Source: Raphanus sativus (Eukaryota > Streptophyta > Magnoliopsida > Brassicales > Brassicaceae). Taken from it: a stretch of 64,000 nucleotides of DNA. Of this stretch, positions 44,723-55,832 are shown in pieces. A program made the position numbers and the translations under genes. The first letter of the stretch is position 1, and every line of letters starts with the position of its first letter. The notes beneath the pieces are model-generated. The model did not search any database. It was given only the letters and a program-made list of their open reading frames with translations, and was not told where the DNA came from. The DNA is taken from positions 2,604,001-2,668,000 of the forward strand of contig NC_079516.1 of NCBI RefSeq assembly GCF_000801105.2, in the 5' to 3' direction.

Positions 44723-45786
44723 TCTCGATTTTTTTTGTGTACAATTTTTCTATTCCACTCTTGCCATAAAAAGTTTTGTAACTTACAGTACGTCAATAAT
44801 ATTATATTTTTATTTTGGGTTGACTGTAAGAGAATTACCATGACTATAGAATGGAGGATCTAAAACATTTTAATTAATTATAAAATAAAAAATAGAAAGT
44901 GTGGAAAGGAAGATATAATAATATTTTATTTGAGATATCATTTAATTATTCTCAGATACTCTATATACAATTGACATGTTCTCATTGGTTTAACTTTTTT
45001 ATAAAGTAGTATATATAAAGTTAAGCTGTAGTAAAATATTTAAAAATTGATTTATTTTTTTGGATTTCTTTTCTAATGTGGTTGTTCGGTACTAAATGCA
45101 ATGTATTGAATAAATCTTAATATTTTTGCATATTTTATAAAATATTTGGTGTATATTTGATTTGGTGAAAATTTATAAATAGTCAAAAGTCATCAATAGA
45201 AAAATAATGTAGTTAAATTTTGTTTTTTTGGTTAAAAATATGGTCAAATGTTGTTTTCTTATTTTAATTAAAGAGATACAAATTATGGCATATAGTTCAT
45301 TACTCAGTGTCTGAAAATTGTATATATTTTACAATTTTAGAAATCAATTTTAAAAGTTAAAGTTTGGTGTATGGAGTTGTTAATTAAAAAAAACTTTGGT
45401 TTATGGTATCGACTATCAACTGACATGAAAAATAGCAAAAACTAAATTAATTTGTATTTTTGGTTTAGGTAGGACTTTTTTATTAAAAGTTCTACTGAGC
45501 GAGTTAAGTAGTCAACATGGATTATACTATCAGAAATATTTTTTTTCTTTGATTAGCCGTTTTTTATTCGATTCTTGCCATAAAGAGTTTGATTCATATT
45601 TGTCAATAATTATATTTTGAGTTGACCATAAGGGAAACACGTATAACTTACTTCCAAACTAAATTTAAAACTTTTTAGTAAACTTACTAAATTTAATATT
45701 GTTGGATAATCCTTCGTTTAGATTCTTAAGCCTTTCAGATTGTGCAATAATCCTTTGTTTATTGATCTTTTCAAATAGTGCAATAT

Positions 45787-46341
45787 ACAATTCTTTTTGA
45801 AGGTGAAATTAAAAAGGAGAAAAAAAAATCTGTCTGCTTTCTTTGTCTTTCATCAATGTCAGAATTGTTTAGGAGTAACACAACATTCTTGCAATACAAG
45901 ATGCAATTGAACCTAAACTTTGATGAAATCTTCAAGAAAGCTTATCCCTTTATATAAATATAGATGTAAAGCAGTTGGGCTAGCTAAATTCTCATTACAT
46001 ATCGAGCTTTAGAAGTTTATTTCGGGCCGAAGAGAAGAGTATGTTTGAGTGTAATTTTCTCCGATATATTTATGGTACGTCGGTAACGTCACCTAAACCA
46101 TATAAAATTTACATTTAAGGGAATTGAAGCCTCAATTTTTCGGTTTAACCGAACTATACTAGAGGAAGAACAAGTCCACGTATCTGAGTAAAATTAAAGG
46201 TTAGACCAAACTATAATAACAAACAAACCGGTGCTAAGAAACAAAGTTCTTATATAGGAACTAGAATCAAGATCAATGTCTTAATACAAAAGAAAACAAA
46301 GTATACTCAACAGAGGAGAGATTAAACGTTCAAGAGATAAC
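45787..46341. other. Intergenic DNA between DEFL array and RPL23
   Basis: No gene, repeat unit or RNA is recognised. This is the 3' flank of RPL23 and the boundary where array sequence stops. Confidence 0.5.
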
Positions 46342-47173
<832 letters not shown>

Positions 47174-47240
47174 GGTTGCAGCAGAGTCAGCAGCTCTTCG
47201 ATTGTGGTGAGGAGAGAAGGTTTATATATGGATGGTTAAG

Positions 47241-47310
47241 CTAGGGTTTTCTATATAATAATTATATTGTGGGCTGACTTGGATTTGATAGTATATTGTG
47301 GGCTGTAAAA
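47241..47310 (-). promoter_or_regulatory. Telo-box and site II motifs of the RPL23 promoter
   Basis: A telo-box (ctagggttt on the plus strand, AAACCCTAG on the gene strand) lies at about 47241-47249, and two TGGGCT motifs follow at about 47271 and 47301. Telo-box plus site II is the typical combination in plant ribosomal-protein promoters. Confidence 0.7.
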
Positions 47311-48371
47311 GTTTACTTAAAAGCCTAGTAATGCAATGCAATACAATTAGCGGATTATCTTTGTAGTTTCTCAATTCTCACTATCTTAGTTCTTAATTCA
47401 CAAAATCAATCTCTTCGGTACATCTATATATATACAGTAAAACTTTAATAAATTAATATTCGATAAATTTTTGTGGTTTGATCTCACTGAAGAAGTATTT
47501 GCCTTTGTTCAATTCAGTTGGTACTAGGCCCTTTCAGTACTATTTTTATTTTCCCCTCTGTCAAAGCTCAACCTAATGGATGATGCTCATAATATTCATT
47601 GATGTCACCGTTTTCTGATATGAACTTTCAGTCAATAAAAAGGTCCACATCAACTCTGACAAGCTTATGATTGGAACTCAATCATATATCTAACTACATA
47701 TGTGCCAAAGTATACCCTTCTCTTGGATTGTGTTCTGCTTCATAACTTAAACTCGTCAGTCCAACAAGCCCAGTGGTATATGGTTTTAAGCCAAACAGTG
47801 AGAGTTTTGCTCTCATTCTCGTTATGGCGATGGTGCAACCGAAGTCTAAACCGTCAGAGCTAAAAAGACTCTTAATCACCTAAGTGGTTTACATATGCTT
47901 AGTTATATAAATGGATAAGCTTTCTTGTATATTTTCATCAAGTTTAGGTTAAATGTGCAATTTTGAAAGGTATGAGGCCAAAATTTGAATAAAACGTCGT
48001 GTTCTTTTCACCTCAAGATTATTTTTGAGGGACTTTCCTGTATCTTTATATAATAATGGGGCAATTGTGAAACATTTATTTATTTTAAATAGAATAAAAA
48101 ACACACACCAATAACTTCAGCATCAACCTTTCTTTCTTACGCAATTATAACTTCAACTCCACTCTCTCTCTCTCTCTCCACCTTGAATGTTGATCAATTC
48201 ATAGAAGGAGGACAAGCTCTCTGCTTTGTTGCTTCTCTCTTCTCTCAATTTTGAGAAACAGAGAGAGAAGCCAGGAACAGAGTTCCCAAACAAACCAACT
48301 TGTGGGTTTTGGTGGGTTTCTCTTATTTTTTCGGAGTCCGAAGAAAAAAATCTTGAATTTTTCCCCACAAG
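47311..48371. other. Intergenic region and 5' UTR of the DUF946 gene
   Basis: Non-coding. A TATA-like 'ctttatataataatgg' lies at about 48044-48059. A (CT)n tract at 48158-48180 sits in the probable 5' leader. A minus-strand frame at 47879-47694 was considered and rejected. Confidence 0.5.
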
Positions 48372-50939
48372 ATGTTTTGGTTTGGGTGCGACTGTTTTTA
48401 CTGGAGCAGAGGAGTCTCCGAGTTTGATTCGGAACCGTCCGAGCCAAAGCCCTTCTCGCTTCCCTCTCCTCTTCCTTGCTGGCCACAAGGTATAGAAAAA
48501 AAAGAACTTTCCTTTTCTGGAAATTGCAATTTATTACTCTATAAGTGAATTGAAAGTAGCAAGATTTCGTTTATTCCCTTGAATTTTTGTTCTAATTTTA
48601 GGAAATTTTCGTTCTCCACCTGAAATTTTGGTGTTATTAACAAATGTGACAAGAACTGGCATGTGAAGAACAATTTGAGTTTTCGATTAGTCATTATTTT
48701 ATTTTACATGATTTAACTAATCATAGATGATAGAACCTTCCTTGGTTAGTGACTTAATCTTATCTAGTTTTGTGGCTTAATTTAATTTAATACTAGTTTT
48801 TTTTGAAGTGGGGAATTATTGTTTGATTTATTGGAAGTGTAGAGTAAGGAAGATGCTTTGGAATATTCTGCATCCCATTTATCTTTTTTTCTCTCATCCT
48901 TGTTGTTTGACTCTGATTCAAGATTTTGTCTTTTACAACTTGATACACAAGTTGCTTAAGTCTAGTACTCTCTCCCTCATGAAAAATTAGTTTTGCTATA
49001 ACAAAATTGATTGGTTTTGTTTATGCTGTCCGAGCATATAAAAAAAAGCTGTACTGTCATTTAATGTTTTGATAAGTGTAGTGGTCCATATATGGTACCA
49101 TAATAGTTTATCCAGGTCTTGTATCTCTAATAGTTGTGTCCCCACCATTGCTTGTAAGGGAAAGAATGAGTGGTGTTTGATAGAAACAAATTTCAGCATT
49201 GGCTATACATGTGAAGCTAATGATTGATACCTTCTTTAATCATTTGAATGTTGTTAAAGCTAAGCGCCTCCTCGTGCTACTAATCAGTCGATCCTATCTA
49301 CAAGTGTTTGTTACTTCTTTGGTGCTGAAAATGACTTACTCTCTTTGTTGCCAATCTCTTTGCAGGTCAAGGTTTTGCTACTGGAAGAATAAACCTAGGA
49401 GAGCTAGAAGTAGTTAAAATCACCAAGTTCCATAAAGTTTGGAGCTCTGATTCATCCCACGGTAAATCCAAAGGTGTAGCATTTTACAGAGCCGAAGAAG
49501 TTCCACAAGGTTTCCACTGCCTTGGTCACTATTGCCAGCCAACAGATCAGCCATTGAGAGGCTATGTACTTGCAGCCAGGGCTATCAAACCCGCCGATAC
49601 CGATGATCTCCCACCCCTGAAAAAGCCTGTGAGTTTTTCCTTAGTTTGGAGTGTGGACTCAGACAAAAACGGTGGTGGTTACTTCTGGCTACCTAATCCT
49701 CCGGTTGGTTACAAAGCAATGGGAGTTATTGTAACAGATAAACAAGTGGAACCTGAAACAGAGGAGGTTAGATGTGTAAGAGAGGATCTCACCGAGAGTT
49801 GTGAAGCCTCTGAGATGATACTTGATGTAGGTTCTTCCAAGAAGTCAAATCCTTTTAGTGTATGGACCATCCAACCTTGCGAGAGAGGGATGAGGTCACA
49901 AGGCGTATCCGTTGGGACATTCTTCTGCTGCACTTGTGAACTATCATCTAATCAAACGGTCCGTGACATTGCATGCTTAAAGAATCTGGATCCGACCTTA
50001 CACGCAATGCCGAATCTCAACCAAGTCCATGCCGTCATCAAACACTACGGACCAACAGTCTACTTCCACCCTGAAGAAACCTACATGCCTTCGTCCGTAC
50101 AATGGTTCTTTAAAAACGGAGCTCTGCTGTACCGTTCGGGGAAGGACTCACAAGGCGAACCGATCAACTCCACAGGCTCAAACCTGCCTCCCGGAGGAAG
50201 CAATGATCTCGAGTTCTGGATTGATCTCCCTGAAGACGAAGAAGCAAAGAGTAACCTCAAGAAAGGAAACCTCGAGAGCTCTGAGCTTTACGTCCACGTA
50301 AAGCCAGCGCTCGGTGGGACGTTCACCGACGTTGCGATGTGGATCTTCTGCCCCTTTAACGGCCCAGCAACGCTCAAGATCGGTCTCTTCACTCTGCCTA
50401 TGACCAGAGTAGGAGAACACGTCGGTGACTGGGAGCATTTCACTTTCAGTGTGTGTAACTTCTCCGGGGAGCTTTGGCAGATTTTCTTCTCTCAGCATAG
50501 CGGCGGCGGTTGGGTTGATGCGTCTGAGGTTGAGTTTGTTAAAGGCAACAAACCTGCGGTTTACTCGTCCAAGCACGGACACGCTAGCTTCCCTCACCCT
50601 GGAATGTATCTCCAAGGATCTTCCAAGCTTGGGATTGGTGTGAGGAACGATGTTGCGAAGAGTGAGTACGTTGTGGAGTCTAGCCAGAGGTATGTGGTTG
50701 TAGCGGCTGAGTATTTAGGTGTGGCTGAGCCGTGTTGGTTGCAGTATATGAGAGAGTGGGGGCCGGTGATAGAGTATGATTCAGGGTCTGAGATTGATAA
50801 GATCATGGATCTTCTTCCTTTGGTTGTTAGGTTCTCGATAGAGAACATTGTGGATTTGTTTCCTGTTGCTCTGTATGGAGAGGAAGGTCCCACGGGGCCG
50901 AAGGAGAAGTATAACTGGGAAGGAGATGAGCTTTGTTGA
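48372..50939 (+). CDS. DUF946 protein (annotated as vacuolar protein sorting 62-like)
   Basis: Two exons (48372-48489 and 49366-50939) encode 563 residues. Exon 1 gives the family N-terminus MFWFGCDCFYWSRGVSEFDS and PFSLPSPLPCWPQG. A start at an internal Met (49554) would lose this, so 48372 is preferred. Exon 2 continues with GFATGRINLGELEVVKITKF, SHGKSKGVAFYRAEEVPQGF, CLGHYCQPTDQPLRGYVLAA, AVIKHYGPTVYFHPEETYMP, VGDWEHFTFSVCNFSGELW and HGHASFPHPGMYLQG. The family is plant-wide. The VPS62 label comes from weak similarity to yeast Vps62 and its biochemical role is unknown. The likely Arabidopsis counterpart is At3g04350. Confidence 0.93.
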
Positions 50940-51132
50940 AGTCTCTTTTGCTAAGTGTTGTATTGTGTCTGATACAGTAATACTAGTTTTAGGGTGTGTG
51001 GTTGTGGTGGTTTGTATATGATGATGTTTATGTATCACTACTTTGTTGTTTTGTTTCTATACAAACTTCATATACATGAGTGGCATGAGGTTGCTATATT
51101 CTACATGTTTATGTAAGTGAACAGCTTTTATA

Positions 51133-51390
51133 CTCCCTCTGTCCCATTTTAAGTGGTGTTTTAGGATTTTCATTTTGTTCCATTTTAAGTTATGTTTTCA
51201 CTAATCTAGAAAGAATTTAATATGATTTGAATTTTATGACCAATTATAAAATACTGTACTTTTTTATTATTAATTAAACTAGTTTTATTTAATATATTTT
51301 TATGTTACCAAGACAAACTACATAAAAATATGTGTTTTCTTAATCTATGTGTAATAACCTAAAACATCACATAATGTGGAACAGAGGGAG
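51133..51390. mobile_element. Stowaway-type MITE
   Basis: A 258-bp element with inverted ends CTCCCTCTGTCCC and (reverse complement of) GGAACAGAGGGAG, flanked by TA on both sides. These are the Stowaway (Tc1/mariner-related) terminal repeat and TA target duplication. The interior is AT-rich and non-coding. It lies between the DUF946 and glycosyltransferase genes. Confidence 0.92.
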
Positions 51391-51803
51391 TAGAAGAATA
51401 GTATCTCTAGCCGAACCTTACTTTCTTCACATTATTATCTGACCACACGCTTCCAGCTACCAACAACATCTTATGACACAACGTAATGTCCTTCTTGTGG
51501 TATAGTATTATGCAAGAGAGACTTTTATCTCGTAAGAGATGTTTACAGAAACATCTAAGGATGATAAGAACTAAACACCAAGGCGAGTGAATTGTCTACC
51601 GCTGGTTTATTATAGTAAGTGATTTTGGTTTTGATAAACCGGTTTAGTTATTGTGTCAAAATTGATATGGTTAGGAAACAGAAACAGAACACAACAGAAG
51701 CAATGAAGTAAAAGAAACACACTTCAAATCTATTTTCAAACGTTTATAAAAAAGTCCTGTTCTACTATTCCTCGAGAATATCGGTGGCAATAGATCCGAA
51801 TCC

Positions 51804-54390
51804 ATGGCGAAACTCAACCCGAGTTTCTGGGTTAGCAGCAGCATCATCCCCCTCCTCTTGCTTCTTCTTTCAATCCAATTCAAAGGCTCGTTCGGATCCG
51901 TATCAACTAAGGAAGCTTACGTCACACTTCTATACGGAGATGAGTTCTTATTAGGAGTTAGAGTACTGGGGAAATCGATCCGAGACACTGGATCTCGCAA
52001 GGATATGGTCGTTCTGGTCTCTGACGGTGTCTCTGACTACTCTAACAAGCTGCTTATGGTAAACCTTTCTATTCCTAGAAGCTTAAAGATAAAGATCTTT
52101 CCTTTTTTAGATGCTGATTTGGAGTTTTTTGGTTTATGTAAGGCTGATGGGTGGAAAGTAGAGAAGATTAGTTTACTAGCAAACCCAAACCAAGTCCACC
52201 CAAAGAGATTCTGGGGTGTTTACACAAAGCTCAAGATCTTCAACATGACTGATTACAAGAAAGGTAACTACTTTGTCTGTTTTAGACAAGAAAGGTAACT
52301 ACTTTGTGTGTTTTAGACAAGAAAGGTAACTCATTTGTCTCTTTTAGACAAGAAATGTAACTACTTTGTGTGTGTTTTAGACAAGAAATGTAACTCATTT
52401 GTCTGTTTTAGACAAGAAAGGTAACTACTTTATGGTTTTATGTGTTTGATTTTCTTTTTTACAGTTGTGTATCTGGATGCTGATACTATTGTGGTGAAGA
52501 ACATTGAGGATCTGTTCAAGTGCTCCAAGTTCTGCGCCAACTTGAAGCACTCCGAGAGGTTGAACTCTGGAGTAATGGTCGTTGAGCCTTCTGCAGCTTT
52601 GTTTGGTGATATGATGAAGCAAGTGAAGACCTTGTCGTCTTATACTGGGGGAGATCAAGGGTTCTTGAACTCTTATTATCCTGATTTTCCGAATGCTCGT
52701 GTTTTTGATCCTAGTTTGTCACCTGAGGTTGTCAAAACTAGACCGGTTCCTAAAATGGAGAGGCTTTCGACGTTGTATAATGCAGATGTTGGTCTTTATA
52801 TGCTTGCTAACAAGGTAGTTGACTCTTTTTTTGTTCTGTTTTAAAGACCAAAGTGATGTGATCGGGAATCTTGAGATTCTCATTGTTTAATGCAGTGGAT
52901 GGTTGATGACAGCAAACTTCACATTATTCACTACACTTTGGGTCCTCTTAAGCCTTGGGACTGGTGGACAGCATGGCTTGTGAAACCTGTTGAGGCGTGG
53001 CATGTAGGTGTTTCTCATTATTGCTGGGAAACTTGAGATCTTTTGAGTGAGTTTCTTAAGTTTAAGTTTCACCTCAAAACCTGCAGAGCATTAGGGTAGG
53101 GCTTGAGGAGACTCTTCCTGGAACTGGAGGTGGAAAAACCCCAAATGATGAGTTCATCGTCAAGCTCCTTTTCTTGTTACCACTTTGTGGGCTCTTGTTC
53201 TGCATTTATCGTTCCATACAGGTTAGACTTCTTCTTCTATCCAAACCGTTTATTTCGTCTAAGCTAAAATTCATCTCATTTGGATCTCTGTTTTCTATTG
53301 CAGGGACGTGACTTCTTGGGTTCATTGTGCAGGAACTCTGTATGCAATCAGATCAGACATATTTATTACAAAGTCAGGTCTAATGGAACACTTGGTTATA
53401 GTGGTGTATCGACATTGTCTACCTTGAATCCAAACTATCAAGTTAGTTATTTAGCATATAAATGTGCCATTTACCTGCCTTTTTGCTTTTTTAGATGCTA
53501 AAACTAATGTTAGTTTTTTATAACTGCAGCTTCACACTGGCTCCCACTCTAAGGTTCCTCAATACTTGGGGTCAGTTTCAGTTGTAGTCTGTTTCGTGGC
53601 TGTTTTGACATCGATTGGAGTTTCCTTTATGATTGTGCCGAGGCAAATCATGCCATGGACTGGCTTGATTTTGATGTATGAGTGGACATTTACAATCTTC
53701 TTTCTATTATACGGTGGCTTCCTACTTATTGTGTTCCAGTATGGCAAGAAAGTAGCAGTTCAATCAGGATCTCCTTCATCGCAAGCAGAATCATCGTTGG
53801 ATGATTCAGGAAAAGGTATGGACAGACATGTTGAAAACATAATATATATATACATGTGGTAGCTTCTTAATTATGTTTATCACTCACTTCTTTGAAAAAT
53901 TCACAGGTCATCAGCGGGCAGATGCGTCTTGTGACTTTACTACATGGTATTATGGATTAGGAATGGTGTTTTTGGCTCTTGCTGCCATTTCTCTGCCCTA
54001 CATGTTAGGGGTCACCGCTTTATTTTTGAGGTAAACTTCTTTTTTTTTTCACATTGACAAGGAAAATATTACATCGCTTGCTTATGTTCCTCTTTGGTCT
54101 TTTCCTGATGTCTTGAAGTTGATTGCGTGTTCTTTCGTTTTAGTTACCTGTAGAGAATGTCTTTGTGTTGTTCGGTTTATTAGTGGATCTATCTGGATAA
54201 GTTTTTAGTTCATTGGTTTATGTACTGAACTGGCTACATGTGGATCAGGTTGGGTCTGATGATAGCAGTAGCCATGGTTCTAGTTTCGTTCATGACTTAT
54301 GCTTCAGAGCACCTCGCAGTCAGATGGTTCCTCAAAGGTCTAGAAGACCGTGACACGACGAGAACAAAGTCAATCTGTTTCCTCTGCTGA
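51804..54390 (+). CDS. IPUT1/PGSIP6-type inositol phosphorylceramide glucuronosyltransferase
   Basis: Nine exons: 51804-52058, 52143-52263, 52465-52814, 52896-53003, 53087-53221, 53304-53441, 53530-53815, 53907-54030 and 54249-54390. A signal/anchor (SSIIPLLLLLLSIQF) precedes a GT8 domain: AYVTLLYGDEFLLGVRVLGK, RFWGVYTKLKIFNMTDYKK, the metal-binding DxD in VVYLDADTIVVKN, NSGVMVVEPSAALF, TGGDQGFLNSYYPDFPNARV and the HYTLGPLKPWDWWTAW block. About six membrane helices follow (LLFLLPLCGLLFCIY, VVVCFVAVLTSIGVSFM and others) and the C-terminus is FLKGLEDRDTTRTKSICFLC. IPUT1 adds glucuronic acid to inositol phosphorylceramide in the Golgi, the first step of GIPC sphingolipid assembly. All catalytic landmarks are intact. 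Confidence 0.94.
52254..52437 (+). repeat. 31-33 bp minisatellite made from a splice junction (intron 2)
   Basis: Six units start with acaagaaag/acaagaaat at 52254, 52285, 52316, 52348, 52381 and 52412. Each has the form ACAAGAAAG-gtaact...ttttag, so the last bases of exon 2, the donor and an acceptor-like TTTTAG have been amplified together. The first unit contains the true donor. Confidence 0.9.
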
Positions 54391-54588
54391 CATCACAAAA
54401 GTGTGTCCCAATGTAACTCACAACACAGCTTATGTATGATGATCTTTTTATTCTGTTAGAACAGGCTCTTGAATTTTGTACTTTCTTTTGTTATTATATC
54501 ATTCTTCCTTACAAATTATCTCTAAGCATTGTCTTCATCGTGATAAAAGAGTTAAAGACTAACCCAAAACTTGATCACAAGTAGAAAA

Positions 54589-54971
54589 TTATAATATAGA
54601 AGTAGGAGGATCGAACTTATAGTGCTTGTCGACGAAAAGAGATATGTCCCAAGTGCAGCTAAGTCCCTTGGGGATGATCACAAGGTCTCCTGCACCAAAC
54701 TCTACAAACTCTGATGGTGACCCTTTTGGATACACCTTCACCTTTCCTTTCACCAAATAGCACGTCTCTCTTTCTTCAAACACCAATGCATATTTCCCAG
54801 GCTGACAAGACCATCTATTTTATCAGAGAGATTCATCATGTTATTTATTTACCAATATGAGGAATAGAGGAACCAGAGCATGTGGGTGTTTGATACTTAC
54901 TTAGGCCATGACATGACTCCAAGCTCAGATAACTTTATTGTTGAAGGGTTGTGCTCGACTATGATATTCAT
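54589..54971 (-). CDS. Small RmlC-like cupin (DUF861-type)
   Basis: Two exons (54971-54901 and 54814-54589) give 98 residues: MNIIVEHNPSTIKLSELG, VMSWPK|WSCQPGKYALVF, EERETCYLVKGKVKVYPKGS, EFVEFGAGDLVIIPKGLSCT, then WDISLFVDKHYKF. The ETCYLVKGKV and GAGDLVIIPKG blocks are the two cupin motifs; metal-ligand histidines of the first motif are not conserved. The splice that reads through KWSCQPGKY is preferred because the alternative acceptor nearer the exon breaks the frame. The short size matches Arabidopsis At3g04300. Function is unknown. Confidence 0.88.
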
Positions 54972-55832
54972 TTTGGAAGACGATGTTTCAATGCTATTTA
55001 GATAGAACAGAGAGAAAGGAAGAAAATAGTTTTATGAGATGTGTTTAAATGGTGGACAGAGTAGTTGCATGTGTATGAATAAAGTGACTTTCTTATTTTT
55101 TTCCATTATTGAAAGAGACCATAGGAGAAAGGAATCTTCAAAGAAGGACTTTGACTTATAATGGATACAAAATTACAAAAAGTTCAAGTAATTTTGACGA
55201 TGATTCTTCTCTTAAGATTGTCATTCATATCTTCGGTAAGTTTTATTATATGGTTTTATTTTTTCGAGAATGTTTGACTGATTCTTCGGTGGAAGATAGG
55301 TGATAAATGGGGGACATTGATTTGTGTAGCGCCCACATCTAGTTTGGCTGCTTCCTCATCTGTCTAGCTCTGTTATTATATATGCATCATCATGCAATAC
55401 GTTCACATATTTATGGAGACTCATGCAATCTTTCAGACAAGAGTAAACATGAAACAACTAGATAAAGAGTGAAAGTTATGTCCAACAAAATCTCCATGTG
55501 AGGAGAACACCCTAATAAATTTGGAAACCAGTGTCATGATGTTTTCATCTGGTCTGGCCATTCACATGTCGAAAACATTTGTTCTTCTTCCTCCCCCTTG
55601 TAGTAACAGTTTTTAAATCAAGATTGCTAGTTTCTTGTTCTTGATGTAGAGTTTCTTGATCAAGTTCGGTTAATTATATAACTAATGGTATGAAACCGGT
55701 TCAGCCCAGTTTGGTTCGATTAAATAATCATCACGTGACCATCACATGATCATCGATTAATAAGTACGAATTGTTTTTTTTTTCTTCTTCTCTAAATTCA
55801 AATCCCTTTATCCATTCCTCGCTCACTCGGCC
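54972..55832. other. Intergenic region upstream of the cupin and pTAC3 genes
   Basis: Promoter space for two diverging genes. No RNA gene, repeat or ORF with recognisable content is seen. 'cacgtgacc' at about 55733-55741 is a G-box-like core (CACGTG) about 95 bases before the pTAC3 ATG, suggestive of light regulation. Confidence 0.5.

Larger units (their letters stand above)
39698..45786. repeat. Tandem array of ~2.5-kb units carrying DEFL loci
   Basis: The landmark 'ggttaaaaatatggtcaaatg' recurs at about 40263, 42728 and 45227, giving two full units of ~2.46 and ~2.50 kb plus partial units on both sides. 'tgtggttgttcggtactaaa' recurs at about 41022, 42579, 43504 and 45078. Each full unit contains one DEFL locus on the minus strand. 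In the partial unit at 40.1-40.26 kb the DEFL part is deleted between 'cattcgtatgttcatt' and the next unit start. Outside the DEFL exons I see no coding sequence. Confidence 0.8.

Noticed and set aside
47694..47879. 61-codon minus-strand frame between RPL23 and the DUF946 gene
   Set aside because: A brief impression of a polyprotein tail could not be supported by any conserved motif.
49554..50939. Single-exon start for the DUF946 gene at the Met at 49554
   Set aside because: The family N-terminus (FGCDCFYWSRG...) is encoded by a separate exon at 48372-48489 with a good donor, so the longer model is preferred.
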